Shown in pieces: positions 26,254 to 34,744 of a DNA stretch of 64,000 bases. Under the pieces are notes generated by a model. The model saw nothing but the letters and a program-made list of their open reading frames with translations, had not been told where the DNA came from and ran no database searches. Origin of the DNA: Aquimixticola soesokkakensis (GTDB lineage Bacteria; Pseudomonadota; Alphaproteobacteria; Rhodobacterales; Rhodobacteraceae); the NCBI RefSeq assembly GCF_900172375.1, contig NZ_FWFS01000009.1, positions 62,001 to 126,000 on the forward strand, read 5' to 3'. The position numbers were made by a program, and so were the translations under genes. Every line of letters begins with the position of its first letter. Position 1 is the stretch's first letter.

Positions 26254-28992
26254 ATGAAACTATTGTCCCTGCAGCTCACCAACGTGCGCAAATTTGCCGG
26301 AAAAACCGCCACGATCAGCGGCATCGGCGACGGGATCACCGTGGTGTCGCAAGCCAATGAATTTGGAAAATCCACCTTTTTCGATGGGATCTACGCGCTG
26401 TTTTTCGAAAAATACGGCTCCTCGGCCAAGCCGGTAAAATCGCTTCAGCCCTATGGGGGCGGCGCGGTGGAAGTCGCGGCGGATATTGCGACGCAAACGG
26501 GGAGGTTTCGGGTTGAGAAACGGTTCCTGTCGCGCAAATCCGCGCGCATCATCCGCCTGTCCGACATGGCCGTGGTGGCGCAGGACGACGAGGCGGAGCG
26601 CTGGATTTCCCAGATGCTTGGCGCGGGCAAGGCCCAGAGCGGGGGCGGGGGCGAGGGGCCCGCGGGACTGTTGTGGGTGCGCCAAGGGGTCTTGGGCCTT
26701 GAGGCCGAAACCCCCAAGGACAGGGCGGCGATGACCGAGACGCGGCGCGATCTGCTGTCCTCGGTGGCGGGGGAAATCGACACGATGACCGGTGGGCGGC
26801 GCATGGACCGCGTGATGCGGCGCGTGGCCGAAGAGCTTGGCGTGCTGCACACGAAAACCGGACGGCCCACCGGTGCGTTCAAAGCGGCGCTGGATCTGGC
26901 GACGACCTTGGAAACGGATCACGCCGCGCTGGAGTCGCAAGTCACCGATCTGGAAGAGGCGCTGGGCGCGCGCAAGGCGGCAAGGGCCACGTTGCAGCGC
27001 CTCGCGGATCCTCAGGCAACAGCGCTGCGCGCGCAGGCGCTCGAGGCGGCGCGCCGCGATCTCGAGGTGGCGCAGGCCCATGCGGGAAAAGTGGCGCAGG
27101 CGGCGCAGGCGCTCAAGCTCGCGCAGCTCGCCGCAACGGGGGCCGATCAAAGCCTTCAGGGCTTTTTGCTGGCGCAAACGACTCTGGATGAGGCGCAAAA
27201 GGCCCAAGAGGCCGCCAGCGGACAAGCCCGCGCTGCGGACAGGCAGGTCCGCGATCACAAGGCCCGTCACGCAGAGGCGGCAGCGGTTTTGGAAGCGGCC
27301 CGGACGCGCCTTGCACAGGCGCGCCAGCGGTTGGATGTGGCCCATGGGCAGGCGGATGCGCGCGCGGCCCAAGGCGAGGCGCGCCAGTTGGGCGATCAGA
27401 TCACCAAGGCACAGGCCCAGATATCCCTGCGCGACACTGCGCTTGCACGGGTGAATGCCTGCGGGGCAACCGCTGCGTGGCTGTCGCAGGTCGAGGCGCA
27501 GGCGCGCGAGGTCACGCAGCTTGCCGGGCAGGTGGCCGCGCAGACCACCACCCTGCGCCTGTCCTACGCGGGACAGGACGGGGGAGGCGACGGGCGGGGC
27601 GACGGGGCGGGCGACTCGGGGCGGGTTTTGCTGGACGGGCAGGTTTTGGCGGCGGACCGTGACGTGACGGTGAGCGGCACGCAGGTTCTGACGCTCGAGG
27701 GCATCGGGGCGCTTGAAGTCCATGCGCCTGCGCCCAGCGGCGATGCGCCGGAGCGCTTGCGCCAGGTACAGGCGGATCTGGAGGCGCTTTTGGCGCAGGT
27801 GGGGGTGCAGACGATCGTCGAAGCACGCGCGCGCGCGACTGCCCGTCAGGAGGATGCCGCGGCTGTGGAGCTTGCACGCGCGGTGCTGGTGACGCTGGCG
27901 CCTGAGGGACTAGAGGCGTTGCAGGCCGCCAAGGCCGCCGTCGATCTGCGCGCCACCGCGGCGCGCGCGCCGCGAGCTTCGCAGACAGACAGTCCCCAAG
28001 ACACAGACAGTCCTCAAGAGACGGACATACCGGACGAGAGCATCGACGCGCTGCGCGCCACCGTCACCCGATTGGAGGGCGAAGAGGCCAGCGCGCGCCG
28101 TGACGCAAGCGGCGCACAGGCCGACCACAGTCAGGCGCGCGAAACGGCGATCAGCGCAGAGGCCACCCTGCAGGTCGCACAGGACTCTCTGGCGCGCGCC
28201 CAAGGCCAGGCAGGGCCGCCCGAGGACGTGGCGGATCGGCGCGCGGCGCTGTTGCAGGCACAGGCCGAGGCGGCTGAGGAATTGCGCGTGGCGCAGGCCG
28301 CTGACGCCGACCTGCGCGCCTCGGCCCCCGACCTTGCGACCGCCGAGGCGGAATTTGCGCGCTGCGAACAGGTTGTGGCCGAGGCCGCGCGCCAAAGCCG
28401 CGATCTGGGCGAGCAGCACGCGGCATTGACGGCGATGATCCAGACGCTGGCGGGCGGCGGGATCGAGGAGCGGCGCGACGAGGTGGCGGGGCAGCTTGAG
28501 GCGGCGCGCGCCGATGTGGCGCGCTTTGCGGCCCAAGCCGGGGCGCTCACGCGGTTGCGCGATGCGCTTGAGGCCGAACGCCAAGCCGCGCGCGAGACCT
28601 ATTTTGGCCCCGTGCAGGAAGAACTCAAGCCGCTGCTGGCGATCCTGCACCGCGAGGCCTCGTTGCAGTTCGACAGCGACAGTCTTTTGCCGGCGGGGCT
28701 GAGGCGTGGCGCAACCGAGGAGGGGCTGGAGGATCTGTCGGGCGGCACGCGCGAACAGATCGCCATTCTGACGCGGCTGGCCTTTGCGCGGCTGTTTGCG
28801 CGCCAGGGGCTGCACATGCCGATCGTGCTGGATGATGCTTTGGTGTTTTCCGACGATGCGCGCATCGTCAAAATGTTCACAGCCCTCACGCGGGTGGCCC
28901 AAAACCAGCAAATTCTGGTGTTTTCCTGCCGACAGATGGCCTTTGAAAATCTGGGCGGCACGCGGCCGCAGGTCACGGTCGAGCAAGCGTAA
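26254..28992 (+). CDS. SbcC/YhaN-like AAA ATPase with coiled coil
   Basis: A 912-residue SMC-like protein. The N-terminal P-loop is QANEFGKSTFF, lacking the usual first glycine. A long Ala/Gln/Arg/Glu-rich region of about residues 210-800 looks like two coiled-coil arms. The C-terminal ABC signature is LSGGTREQIAILTRLAF and Walker B PIVLDDALVFSDD. There is no clear CxxC zinc hook in the middle, where a Gly/Asp-rich patch (GGGDGRGDGAGDSG) sits near residue 445. The start is the ATG at 26254, one base after the nuclease stop. Confidence 0.87.
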   Translation: MKLLSLQLTNVRKFAGKTATISGIGDGITVVSQANEFGKSTFFDGIYALFFEKYGSSAKPVKSLQPYGGGAVEVAADIATQTGRFRVEKRFLSRKSARIIRLSDMAVVAQDDEAERWISQMLGAGKAQSGGGGEGPAGLLWVRQGVLGLEAETPKDRAAMTETRRDLLSSVAGEIDTMTGGRRMDRVMRRVAEELGVLHTKTGRPTGAFKAALDLATTLETDHAALESQVTDLEEALGARKAARATLQRLADPQATALRAQALEAARRDLEVAQAHAGKVAQAAQALKLAQLAATGADQSLQGFLLAQTTLDEAQKAQEAASGQARAADRQVRDHKARHAEAAAVLEAARTRLAQARQRLDVAHGQADARAAQGEARQLGDQITKAQAQISLRDTALARVNACGATAAWLSQVEAQAREVTQLAGQVAAQTTTLRLSYAGQDGGGDGRGDGAGDSGRVLLDGQVLAADRDVTVSGTQVLTLEGIGALEVHAPAPSGDAPERLRQVQADLEALLAQVGVQTIVEARARATARQEDAAAVELARAVLVTLAPEGLEALQAAKAAVDLRATAARAPRASQTDSPQDTDSPQETDIPDESIDALRATVTRLEGEEASARRDASGAQADHSQARETAISAEATLQVAQDSLARAQGQAGPPEDVADRRAALLQAQAEAAEELRVAQAADADLRASAPDLATAEAEFARCEQVVAEAARQSRDLGEQHAALTAMIQTLAGGGIEERRDEVAGQLEAARADVARFAAQAGALTRLRDALEAERQAARETYFGPVQEELKPLLAILHREASLQFDSDSLLPAGLRRGATEEGLEDLSGGTREQIAILTRLAFARLFARQGLHMPIVLDDALVFSDDARIVKMFTALTRVAQNQQILVFSCRQMAFENLGGTRPQVTVEQA

Positions 28993-29017
28993 GCGGCGTT
29001 ACAAAACCTTCATCCGA

Positions 29018-29035
29018 CTGTCGCAGAACTGTCGG
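29018..29035 (+). promoter_or_regulatory. Pho box upstream of phoA
   Basis: CTGTCGC (29018-29024), four bases AGAA, then CTGTCGG (29029-29035). Two direct CTGTC-starting repeats at an 11-base pitch match the PhoB-binding Pho box. It ends 68 bases before the phoA ATG. Confidence 0.85.
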
Positions 29036-29103
29036 CCATCCCGCCTAATCGGTGCCTCAGGTAAACACCTGCTTAAAAATAAGCGAACACCGTGAGGGAT
29101 AGA

Positions 29104-30600
29104 ATGAACAAGCTTTTCACAGCTTCCGTGCTGGCGCTGGCCACCGCATCCACCGCTTTTGCCCAAGATCTGCCGCAAGCCGGCAGCACTTGGTTCACCG
29201 ATGGCCAAGCCACCATCGAAACCATGCTGGCCAAACAGGCCAACACCGGCCGCGCGCTGAACGTGATCTTGTTCGTGGCCGACGGCAACGGCGTGGCATC
29301 GAACTACATGAACCGCATGTGGGCCGGTCAACAAGAGGGCGGCATGGGCGACGACTACGTTCAGCCTTTCGAAGCCTTCCCCGAACTGGCGCTGGTGAAA
29401 ACCTACAACATCAACGCCCAGACCCCCGATTCCGCCCCCACCGCCGGCGCGATGAACACCGGTGTGAAACAGCGTTTCAACCTGATCAACCTCGGAGAGA
29501 ACGCCGTTCACGACGATTGCTCGACCGTGGCTGGCAACGAATTGACGCTGTTCTCGGAACTGATGACCCAAGCGGGCAAATCCGTGGGCGCCGTCACCTC
29601 CGCCCGTCTGACCCATGCGACCCCGGCGGCTGTCTACGCGAAAACCGCCAACCGCAACTGGGAAGACGCCGTGCCCGAAGGCTGCACCGCCCAAAAAGAC
29701 ATTGCGTCCCAATTGGTTGACGCGATGAAAGCCGGCACGCTCGACGTGGCGTTGGGCGGCGGCGCGCGCTACTTCGTTCCCGAAGGCACCGAGACCCCGA
29801 ACGGTGGTCAGGGCGGTCGCGCCGACGGTGTGAACCTTGTGGAAATGGCCCGCGAGGCAGGCATCGACATCATCGCCGACAAGGCCGAGCTGGACGCGCT
29901 CGACGGGTCCAAGCCCGTGCTTGGTCTCATCGCCGACAGCCACGCCGCCTATGAAGCGGATCGCGCCGAGACCGAGCCCTCGCTTGCCGATATGACCAAA
30001 CGGGCGATCGAACTGCTCTCGACCAACGAAAACGGCTTCTACCTTGAAGTTGAATCGGGTCGCGTTGACCACGCCAACCACGCCACCAACGCCAAACGCG
30101 CCATGATCGACGGCAAAGCCTTTGCCGATGCTGTGGCCATGGCCGATGAGATGACCGATGATGCCGACACGCTGATCATCGTCACGGCCGACCACGAGCA
30201 CGCCATCGCGATGAACGGCTATTGCGGTCGCGGCACGCCGATTGACGGTCTGTGCTTTGATGTGGCCCAGACCGGCATCCTGCATACCGACGAGCCGGTG
30301 CTTGCCGCCGATGGCAAACCCTACACGGTTGTGGGCTATTTGAACGGGGCCTCCTCGGTTCTGGTCGAACAGGAAGACGGCACGTTTGCCGCGCCCGATG
30401 GGCGTCCCGACCTGACTCAGGAACAGGCCCAGGACATCGACTACACCCAACAGGTGCTGATCCCCAAAGACAGCGAAAGCCATTCGGGTGTGGATGTGGC
30501 GCTCTATGCCAAAGGCCCCTGGGCGCATCTCTTTGATGGCACCGTCGAGCAGAACTACATCTTCCACGTCATGGATTACGCTGTAAACGCGGGCGAATAA
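29104..30600 (+). CDS. phoA: Alkaline phosphatase
   Basis: A 498-residue periplasmic phosphomonoesterase with a signal peptide MNKLFTASVLALATASTAFA cut before QDLPQ. Asp60 (FVADGNG) is a metal ligand, and Ser110 in TPDSAPTAGAMNTGVK is the phosphorylated nucleophile, followed by the expected downstream pattern. VDHANHATN and VTADHEHA carry further zinc ligands. It should release phosphate from organic esters under phosphate starvation, consistent with the Pho box. The start at 29104 begins the signal peptide; a GTG at 29092 is less likely. Ends at a hairpin. Confidence 0.95.
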   Translation: MNKLFTASVLALATASTAFAQDLPQAGSTWFTDGQATIETMLAKQANTGRALNVILFVADGNGVASNYMNRMWAGQQEGGMGDDYVQPFEAFPELALVKTYNINAQTPDSAPTAGAMNTGVKQRFNLINLGENAVHDDCSTVAGNELTLFSELMTQAGKSVGAVTSARLTHATPAAVYAKTANRNWEDAVPEGCTAQKDIASQLVDAMKAGTLDVALGGGARYFVPEGTETPNGGQGGRADGVNLVEMAREAGIDIIADKAELDALDGSKPVLGLIADSHAAYEADRAETEPSLADMTKRAIELLSTNENGFYLEVESGRVDHANHATNAKRAMIDGKAFADAVAMADEMTDDADTLIIVTADHEHAIAMNGYCGRGTPIDGLCFDVAQTGILHTDEPVLAADGKPYTVVGYLNGASSVLVEQEDGTFAAPDGRPDLTQEQAQDIDYTQQVLIPKDSESHSGVDVALYAKGPWAHLFDGTVEQNYIFHVMDYAVNAGE

Positions 30601-30625
30601 GCCTGCGCCTTGCGATAGAGTTTGG

Positions 30626-30653
30626 GGGAGGCCGCCGCGCGTGGCCTCCCTTT
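30626..30653 (+). terminator. Hairpin terminator after phoA
   Basis: GGGAGGCC (30626-30633) pairs with GGCCTCCC (30643-30650) around a nine-base loop and is followed by TTT. The short T-run makes it a possibly leaky terminator, so some reading into the next operon is plausible. Confidence 0.7.
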
Positions 30654-30682
30654 CCCGTTCCATCGATATTTGAAAGGGGCCG

Positions 30683-31150
30683 ATGATGTTGACCCGCCGT
30701 TCTTTCCTTGGCCAGAGCCCGCTTGCGCTTTTGGGGGCAGGCCTGAGCACGCCGTTTTTGATCACCGCAGCACAAGCGGCGCCCCAGGCCGGCGATGCGC
30801 CGCTGAAAATCCGCGACCTCTATGACAAGGGGGCCGTGCTGTCGCCCCGGGCCCGCGCGCTGGACGGCACGCGCATCGCCATTTCGGGTTTTATGGCGCC
30901 GCCGCTCAAGGCCGATGCCGCGTTTTTCGTGCTGACCAAAATGCCCATGGCAACCTGTCCGTTTTGCGAACCCGGCGTTGAATGGCCCGACACGATCCTG
31001 CCCGTCTATTCCAAACGCAGGGTCGATGTGATCCCTTTCAACGTCCCGATCGAGGCGCGCGGCGTGTTGCGCCTGTCCGAATTCATCGACCCCGAAACCG
31101 GTTTCTGGAGCATCATCCGCCTTGAGGACGCCCGCTATGCGCGCAGCTGA
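30683..31150 (+). CDS. Tat-exported DUF3299-like protein
   Basis: A 155-residue protein with a twin-arginine leader (LTRRSFLGQSPLALLGAG) ending near AQAAP. The mature part LDGTRIAISGFMAPPLKADA, then MATCPFCEPGVEWPD, resembles DUF3299 (an OB-fold-like periplasmic or lipoprotein family), with a CPFC pair that could bind metal. The start is ATG 30683 or, with better spacing from AAAGGGG, ATG 30686. It overlaps the ATPase start by 14 bases, so it belongs to the transporter operon. Similar triads occur with zinc-regulated Zrg-type ABC systems; the role is inferred. Confidence 0.65.
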   Translation: MMLTRRSFLGQSPLALLGAGLSTPFLITAAQAAPQAGDAPLKIRDLYDKGAVLSPRARALDGTRIAISGFMAPPLKADAAFFVLTKMPMATCPFCEPGVEWPDTILPVYSKRRVDVIPFNVPIEARGVLRLSEFIDPETGFWSIIRLEDARYARS

Positions 31151-31841
31151 GGCAGCGGCCTTGCCGCTGGATCTGTCGATCAACGGCCTTGTGATGCACG
31201 ATCCCGCGGGGCGGGTGTTGCTGGATGTTGCTGACCTGTCGGTGCGCGCAGGCAAAAGCCTTGGCATCTGCGGGCCTTCGGGGGCGGGGAAATCCACGCT
31301 TTTGCACGCGCTGAGCGGCCTGCGCCGCGCCACCTCGGGGCAAATTCTTTGGGGTGAGCACGATGTGCAGGCGATGACGCCTTCCCAAAGTGCCGCCTTT
31401 CGCGCGCGCTACACGGGTATGATATTTCAGGACTTTTTGTTGTTTGACGAACTTTCTGCGTTGGATAACGCGGGTCTTGGCGCATGGTTTCGCCCCCGCG
31501 GTGAGCGCGCAAAGCCGCGCAGCAAAGCCGGGGCCATTTTGCGCGACCTTTCGGTGCCCCAAACCGCGCGCAGCGTCGCCAGTTTTTCGGGCGGCGAGCG
31601 TCAGCGTGTCGGCGTGGCCCGCGCGCTGGCCAGCGATGCCCTGATCCTTTTGGCCGATGAACCCACCGCCAGCCTGCACCGCGCGGCGGCGGAAAAACTG
31701 GGCGACGATTTGGTGGCGCTCAGCCGCAGCGGGGGCGCAACCTTGATCACGGTCAGCCACGACGAGGCGCTTCTGGCGCGGATGGATCGCGTGATCCGGC
31801 TGGAAAACGGAAAGATTGTCGCAGGGGACGCGCATGTTTGA
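31137..31841 (+). CDS. LolD/MacB-type ABC transporter ATPase
   Basis: A 234-residue ATPase with Walker A GPSGAGKST, signature FSGGERQRVGVARALA and Walker B LILLADEPTASLH. The D-loop reads SLH instead of SLD. The switch His is in TVSHDEA. The start MRAAEAAALPLDL at 31137 follows GAGG at good spacing; a TTG at 31122 is the alternative. It overlaps both neighbours. Works with the FtsX-type permease, a class that performs mechanotransmission or export rather than import. Confidence 0.9.
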   Translation: MRAAEAAALPLDLSINGLVMHDPAGRVLLDVADLSVRAGKSLGICGPSGAGKSTLLHALSGLRRATSGQILWGEHDVQAMTPSQSAAFRARYTGMIFQDFLLFDELSALDNAGLGAWFRPRGERAKPRSKAGAILRDLSVPQTARSVASFSGGERQRVGVARALASDALILLADEPTASLHRAAAEKLGDDLVALSRSGGATLITVSHDEALLARMDRVIRLENGKIVAGDAHV

Positions 31842-33216
31842 TCTTTGGGCCAGAGTGCCGAACCTTGCGCAGGACGCGCTGGTCGCCTGCGCGCTTTTCC
31901 TGCCTTTGGGGCTGATTGCGACCGCGCTGTGGCGCGGCTTTGCGCCGCTGCCCCTGGTGCGCGCCATGCTGCGCCGCTTTTGGGGTACAAATCTGGTGTT
32001 CGTGGTGCTGATCGCGGTGTCGGTCGCGATGGGCATCGCGCTGATCGCCCAAGAGCGGGCGCTGCGCGCGGGCATGGCGCAGGCGGCGGATAAATTCGAC
32101 CTTGTGATCGGCGCGCCGGGATCGCAACTGTCGCTGTTGCTGGCCTCGGTATTCTTGCAGCCCTCGGATGTGGCGCTGGTCTCGGGCGCGCTTTATGACG
32201 AGGTGGCAAAGGCGCAAAATGTTGATATCGCGGCCCCTTTGGCCTTTGGCGATAGCTTTGAGGGCGCGCCCGTCGTGGGCACGATCGCGGATTTTTTGAC
32301 CTATCTCAGCGATGACAGGATCGAGGGGCGTGTGTTTGGCGCAGAGACCGAGGCGGTGATCGGGGCGCTGGTGCCCCTTGAGATTGGCGCAGAATTTTCC
32401 CCCGCCCATGGCAGCGTCGCGCTGGAGGAAGACAGCCATGCCCATGCGGGCGTGCATTTCGAGGTTGTGGGCCAAATGGCGCGCACCGGCACGCCGTGGG
32501 ACCATGCGATTTTGGTGCCGATCGAAGCCGTCTGGGAGGTGCACGGTCTGGCCAATGGCCACGCCCCTGCGGCGGCGCACGACGACCACGAGACCCACGC
32601 GCATGCGCAGGATGAAGACCACGCCGCGCGCGCGCCGGCGGCGCATCCCATCGGCCCGCCCTTTGATCCGGCTTATTTCCCCGGAACCCCGGCCATCGTT
32701 GTCCATACCAGTGAACTCTGGGCCAATTACGCGCTGAAATCCCAGTTTTCGCGCGATGGTGAGGCGATGGGTTTTTTTCCCGGCACGGTGCTGGCGCAGC
32801 TTTACGGCGTGATGGGGGATTTGCGCCAAGCGATGTCGGTGATGTCGCTCGTCAGCCAGGGGCTGGTTGCGGCCGCCGTCCTGTCGGGCCTGTTCATCCT
32901 GATGCGATTGTTTCGCCGTCAGGTCGCGATGCTGCGCGCGCTCGGGGCGCCCAACCGCTTTGTCGTGGCGGTGATCTGGACCTATGCGACCAGCCTTTTG
33001 CTGGCAGGCACGGTGGCGGGCGTGATTTTGGGGGCCGGGGCGGCGCAGGTTCTGTCGCTGGTTGTCACGGCGCGCACGGATGTAGTGGTCACGGCAACGC
33101 TTGGCTGGTCCGAAGTGCATCTGGCGCTGGGATTTTTATGTGGTGTCAGCCTGCTGGCGCTTTTGCCCGCCTGGGGGGTGTTGCGCCGCCCGGTGGCTGA
33201 GGGTTTGCGCGCCTAG
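31834..33216 (+). CDS. FtsX-type ABC permease with histidine-rich periplasmic loop
   Basis: A 460-residue MacB/FtsX-like permease: one N-terminal helix, a large periplasmic domain, then three C-terminal helices (LVAAAVLSGLFILMRLF, SLLLAGTVAGVILGAG, ALGFLCGVSLLALLPAWG). Residues 243-271 carry eight histidines with Asp/Glu (HDDHETHAHAQDEDH), and more lie at 202, 204 and 208, which strongly suggests metal binding. The start MFDLWARVPN at 31834 overlaps the ATPase by eight bases. Related permeases occur in Zrg-type zinc-responsive operons. Metal handling is inferred, not shown. Confidence 0.88.
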   Translation: MFDLWARVPNLAQDALVACALFLPLGLIATALWRGFAPLPLVRAMLRRFWGTNLVFVVLIAVSVAMGIALIAQERALRAGMAQAADKFDLVIGAPGSQLSLLLASVFLQPSDVALVSGALYDEVAKAQNVDIAAPLAFGDSFEGAPVVGTIADFLTYLSDDRIEGRVFGAETEAVIGALVPLEIGAEFSPAHGSVALEEDSHAHAGVHFEVVGQMARTGTPWDHAILVPIEAVWEVHGLANGHAPAAAHDDHETHAHAQDEDHAARAPAAHPIGPPFDPAYFPGTPAIVVHTSELWANYALKSQFSRDGEAMGFFPGTVLAQLYGVMGDLRQAMSVMSLVSQGLVAAAVLSGLFILMRLFRRQVAMLRALGAPNRFVVAVIWTYATSLLLAGTVAGVILGAGAAQVLSLVVTARTDVVVTATLGWSEVHLALGFLCGVSLLALLPAWGVLRRPVAEGLRA

Positions 33217-33233
33217 GGCTGGCTAAGGCTGGC

Positions 33234-34448
33234 CTAGGGCTGGGCGGCGGGCGGCAGGAGCAGGTCAAAGGCGCGATCCACCGCGCCGCGCCGCGCAAGG
33301 TCGCCGTGATCGCGCCCCGCCAGCACGGTCAGCTGTTGGGACAGGGCAGGCGGCGTGCGCTGGTTCAGGCTTTCGCGCACGCCCGCGCTGATGTGGTCGC
33401 TGCTTTCCACCAGCGGGCCGCCAAGGCAAATCACCTCGGGCGCAAGCCCCGTGACCAGCCCCACCAGCGCCTCGCCAATCGTGCGCCCTGCGTCTCGCAG
33501 GGCCACGATGGCGTCGATATTGCCCTGCGCCACAAGGTCTTGCAGCTCCTGTGTGGTGGTCAAAATCCGGTCGGGGGTGGAGAGCGCCTTGAGCAGCGCC
33601 ACGTGGGAGGCCACGCTCGCCAGACAGCCGCGCGCGCCGCAGATGCAGGGCCGATCGCCTGCCGCGCGCACCGGAATATGGCCGACCTCGCCCGACCAGC
33701 CGCCCAGACCACGATGCACATGCGCGCCCGCGCCGCGCTGCCCGCCAAAGGCCAGCCCCGCGCCGATGCCCGTTTGCACCAGCACATAGAGCAGGCTTTC
33801 GGCCTGCGGATGTTCGCCAATCGCCCCCAGCGCCATGAGGTTTGCGTCGTTTTCCACCGCGATGCGCATGTCCAGCGCCGCGTCCAGATCGGCGGGCAAT
33901 TCGCCGACCTGCGACCATGGCACCGTGTGGCCGTTGCCCGACACAGGCCCGGGCACCACCAGCACACAGGCGCGGATCGGCCCTGTCGCCTCGGGCAGGG
34001 CTTGCAAGGTGTCGCGCAACCCGCGCAGATCGGCAAGCGACTGGGTCGGATCGTAGCCTGCGGTAAGGGGCTGATGGCCGGTGGCGATCTGATCGCCCGT
34101 GAGCGTGCACAGCGTGCCTTCCAGAAAACCGCCTTCAAAACGGGCAACCAGCGTGAGAGCCGCTTGCGGGTTGAGCCCGTAGCGCGCCGAGGGACGCCCG
34201 CGTTCGGCCTGTGTTGCATCGCCCGCGCTGACCCAGTCGCTGTCGATCAAACGGTTGAGTTTGGCGGCGACCGTATTGCGCGACCACCCCGTTTCCTGCG
34301 CCAGTTCGGCGCGCCCCTTTGCCCCGTGGCGCAGGGCGCGCAAAAGGGAAATTTCTGTTGCATCCAGCGGGACTTGGGCGGTGCTTGCGATGTCCGTTTC
34401 CTGGGCTTTCGCGCGGCGGCTGCCTGCGGGGGCGAGGGTTTGTGTCAT
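33234..34448 (-). CDS. ROK family transcriptional repressor
   Basis: A 404-residue NagC/XylR-type regulator. An N-terminal winged helix (LAQETGWSRNTVAAKLNRLI) precedes a ROK sugar-kinase-like domain with VENDANLMALG and the zinc motif CICGARGCLAS. It is divergent from the sugar transporter operon, the usual position of its target, and would be released by an imported sugar or its phosphate. The ATG at 34446-34448 is clear. Its stop lies 17 bases from the FtsX permease stop (convergent). Confidence 0.93.
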   Translation of the reverse strand: MTQTLAPAGSRRAKAQETDIASTAQVPLDATEISLLRALRHGAKGRAELAQETGWSRNTVAAKLNRLIDSDWVSAGDATQAERGRPSARYGLNPQAALTLVARFEGGFLEGTLCTLTGDQIATGHQPLTAGYDPTQSLADLRGLRDTLQALPEATGPIRACVLVVPGPVSGNGHTVPWSQVGELPADLDAALDMRIAVENDANLMALGAIGEHPQAESLLYVLVQTGIGAGLAFGGQRGAGAHVHRGLGGWSGEVGHIPVRAAGDRPCICGARGCLASVASHVALLKALSTPDRILTTTQELQDLVAQGNIDAIVALRDAGRTIGEALVGLVTGLAPEVICLGGPLVESSDHISAGVRESLNQRTPPALSQQLTVLAGRDHGDLARRGAVDRAFDLLLPPAAQP

Positions 34449-34547
34449 GGGTCTGCCCTTTGTGAGCTTTGGGGTGTTTGGCGCGCAGGCACCGCGAGTC
34501 TTTTCAAGTGCAGCACAGGTTTCTCAGCACCGATGCCTGAGATTTTT

Positions 34548-34592
34548 TCAGTATTGCTCTGAATAAGATCAGTATTGACGAAAATAAGTCAA
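34548..34592. promoter_or_regulatory. Candidate ROK operator (20-base direct repeat)
   Basis: TCAGTATTG occurs at 34548-34556 and 34569-34577, followed in each case by four variable bases and GAATAAG or AAATAAG. The pitch is 21 bases, two helical turns. TTGAC-gaaaataa-GTCAA (34575-34592) overlaps the second copy. It lies between the ROK gene and the sugar-binding protein gene in a 296-base gap with no other feature. Confidence 0.65.
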
Positions 34593-34744
34593 GCCTGACC
34601 AAATGTTCGGACAAGCACCAGAGTGTGGCCCGCCAGCGGCGCGCCAAAACACCAGCAAGCTGACGCCAGCTACCCAATCGCGTGATCCTGCGCGATCACA
34701 CCAACAGCCCGCGCGCCACGCGCATCCTTCGGAGGGACGACCAA

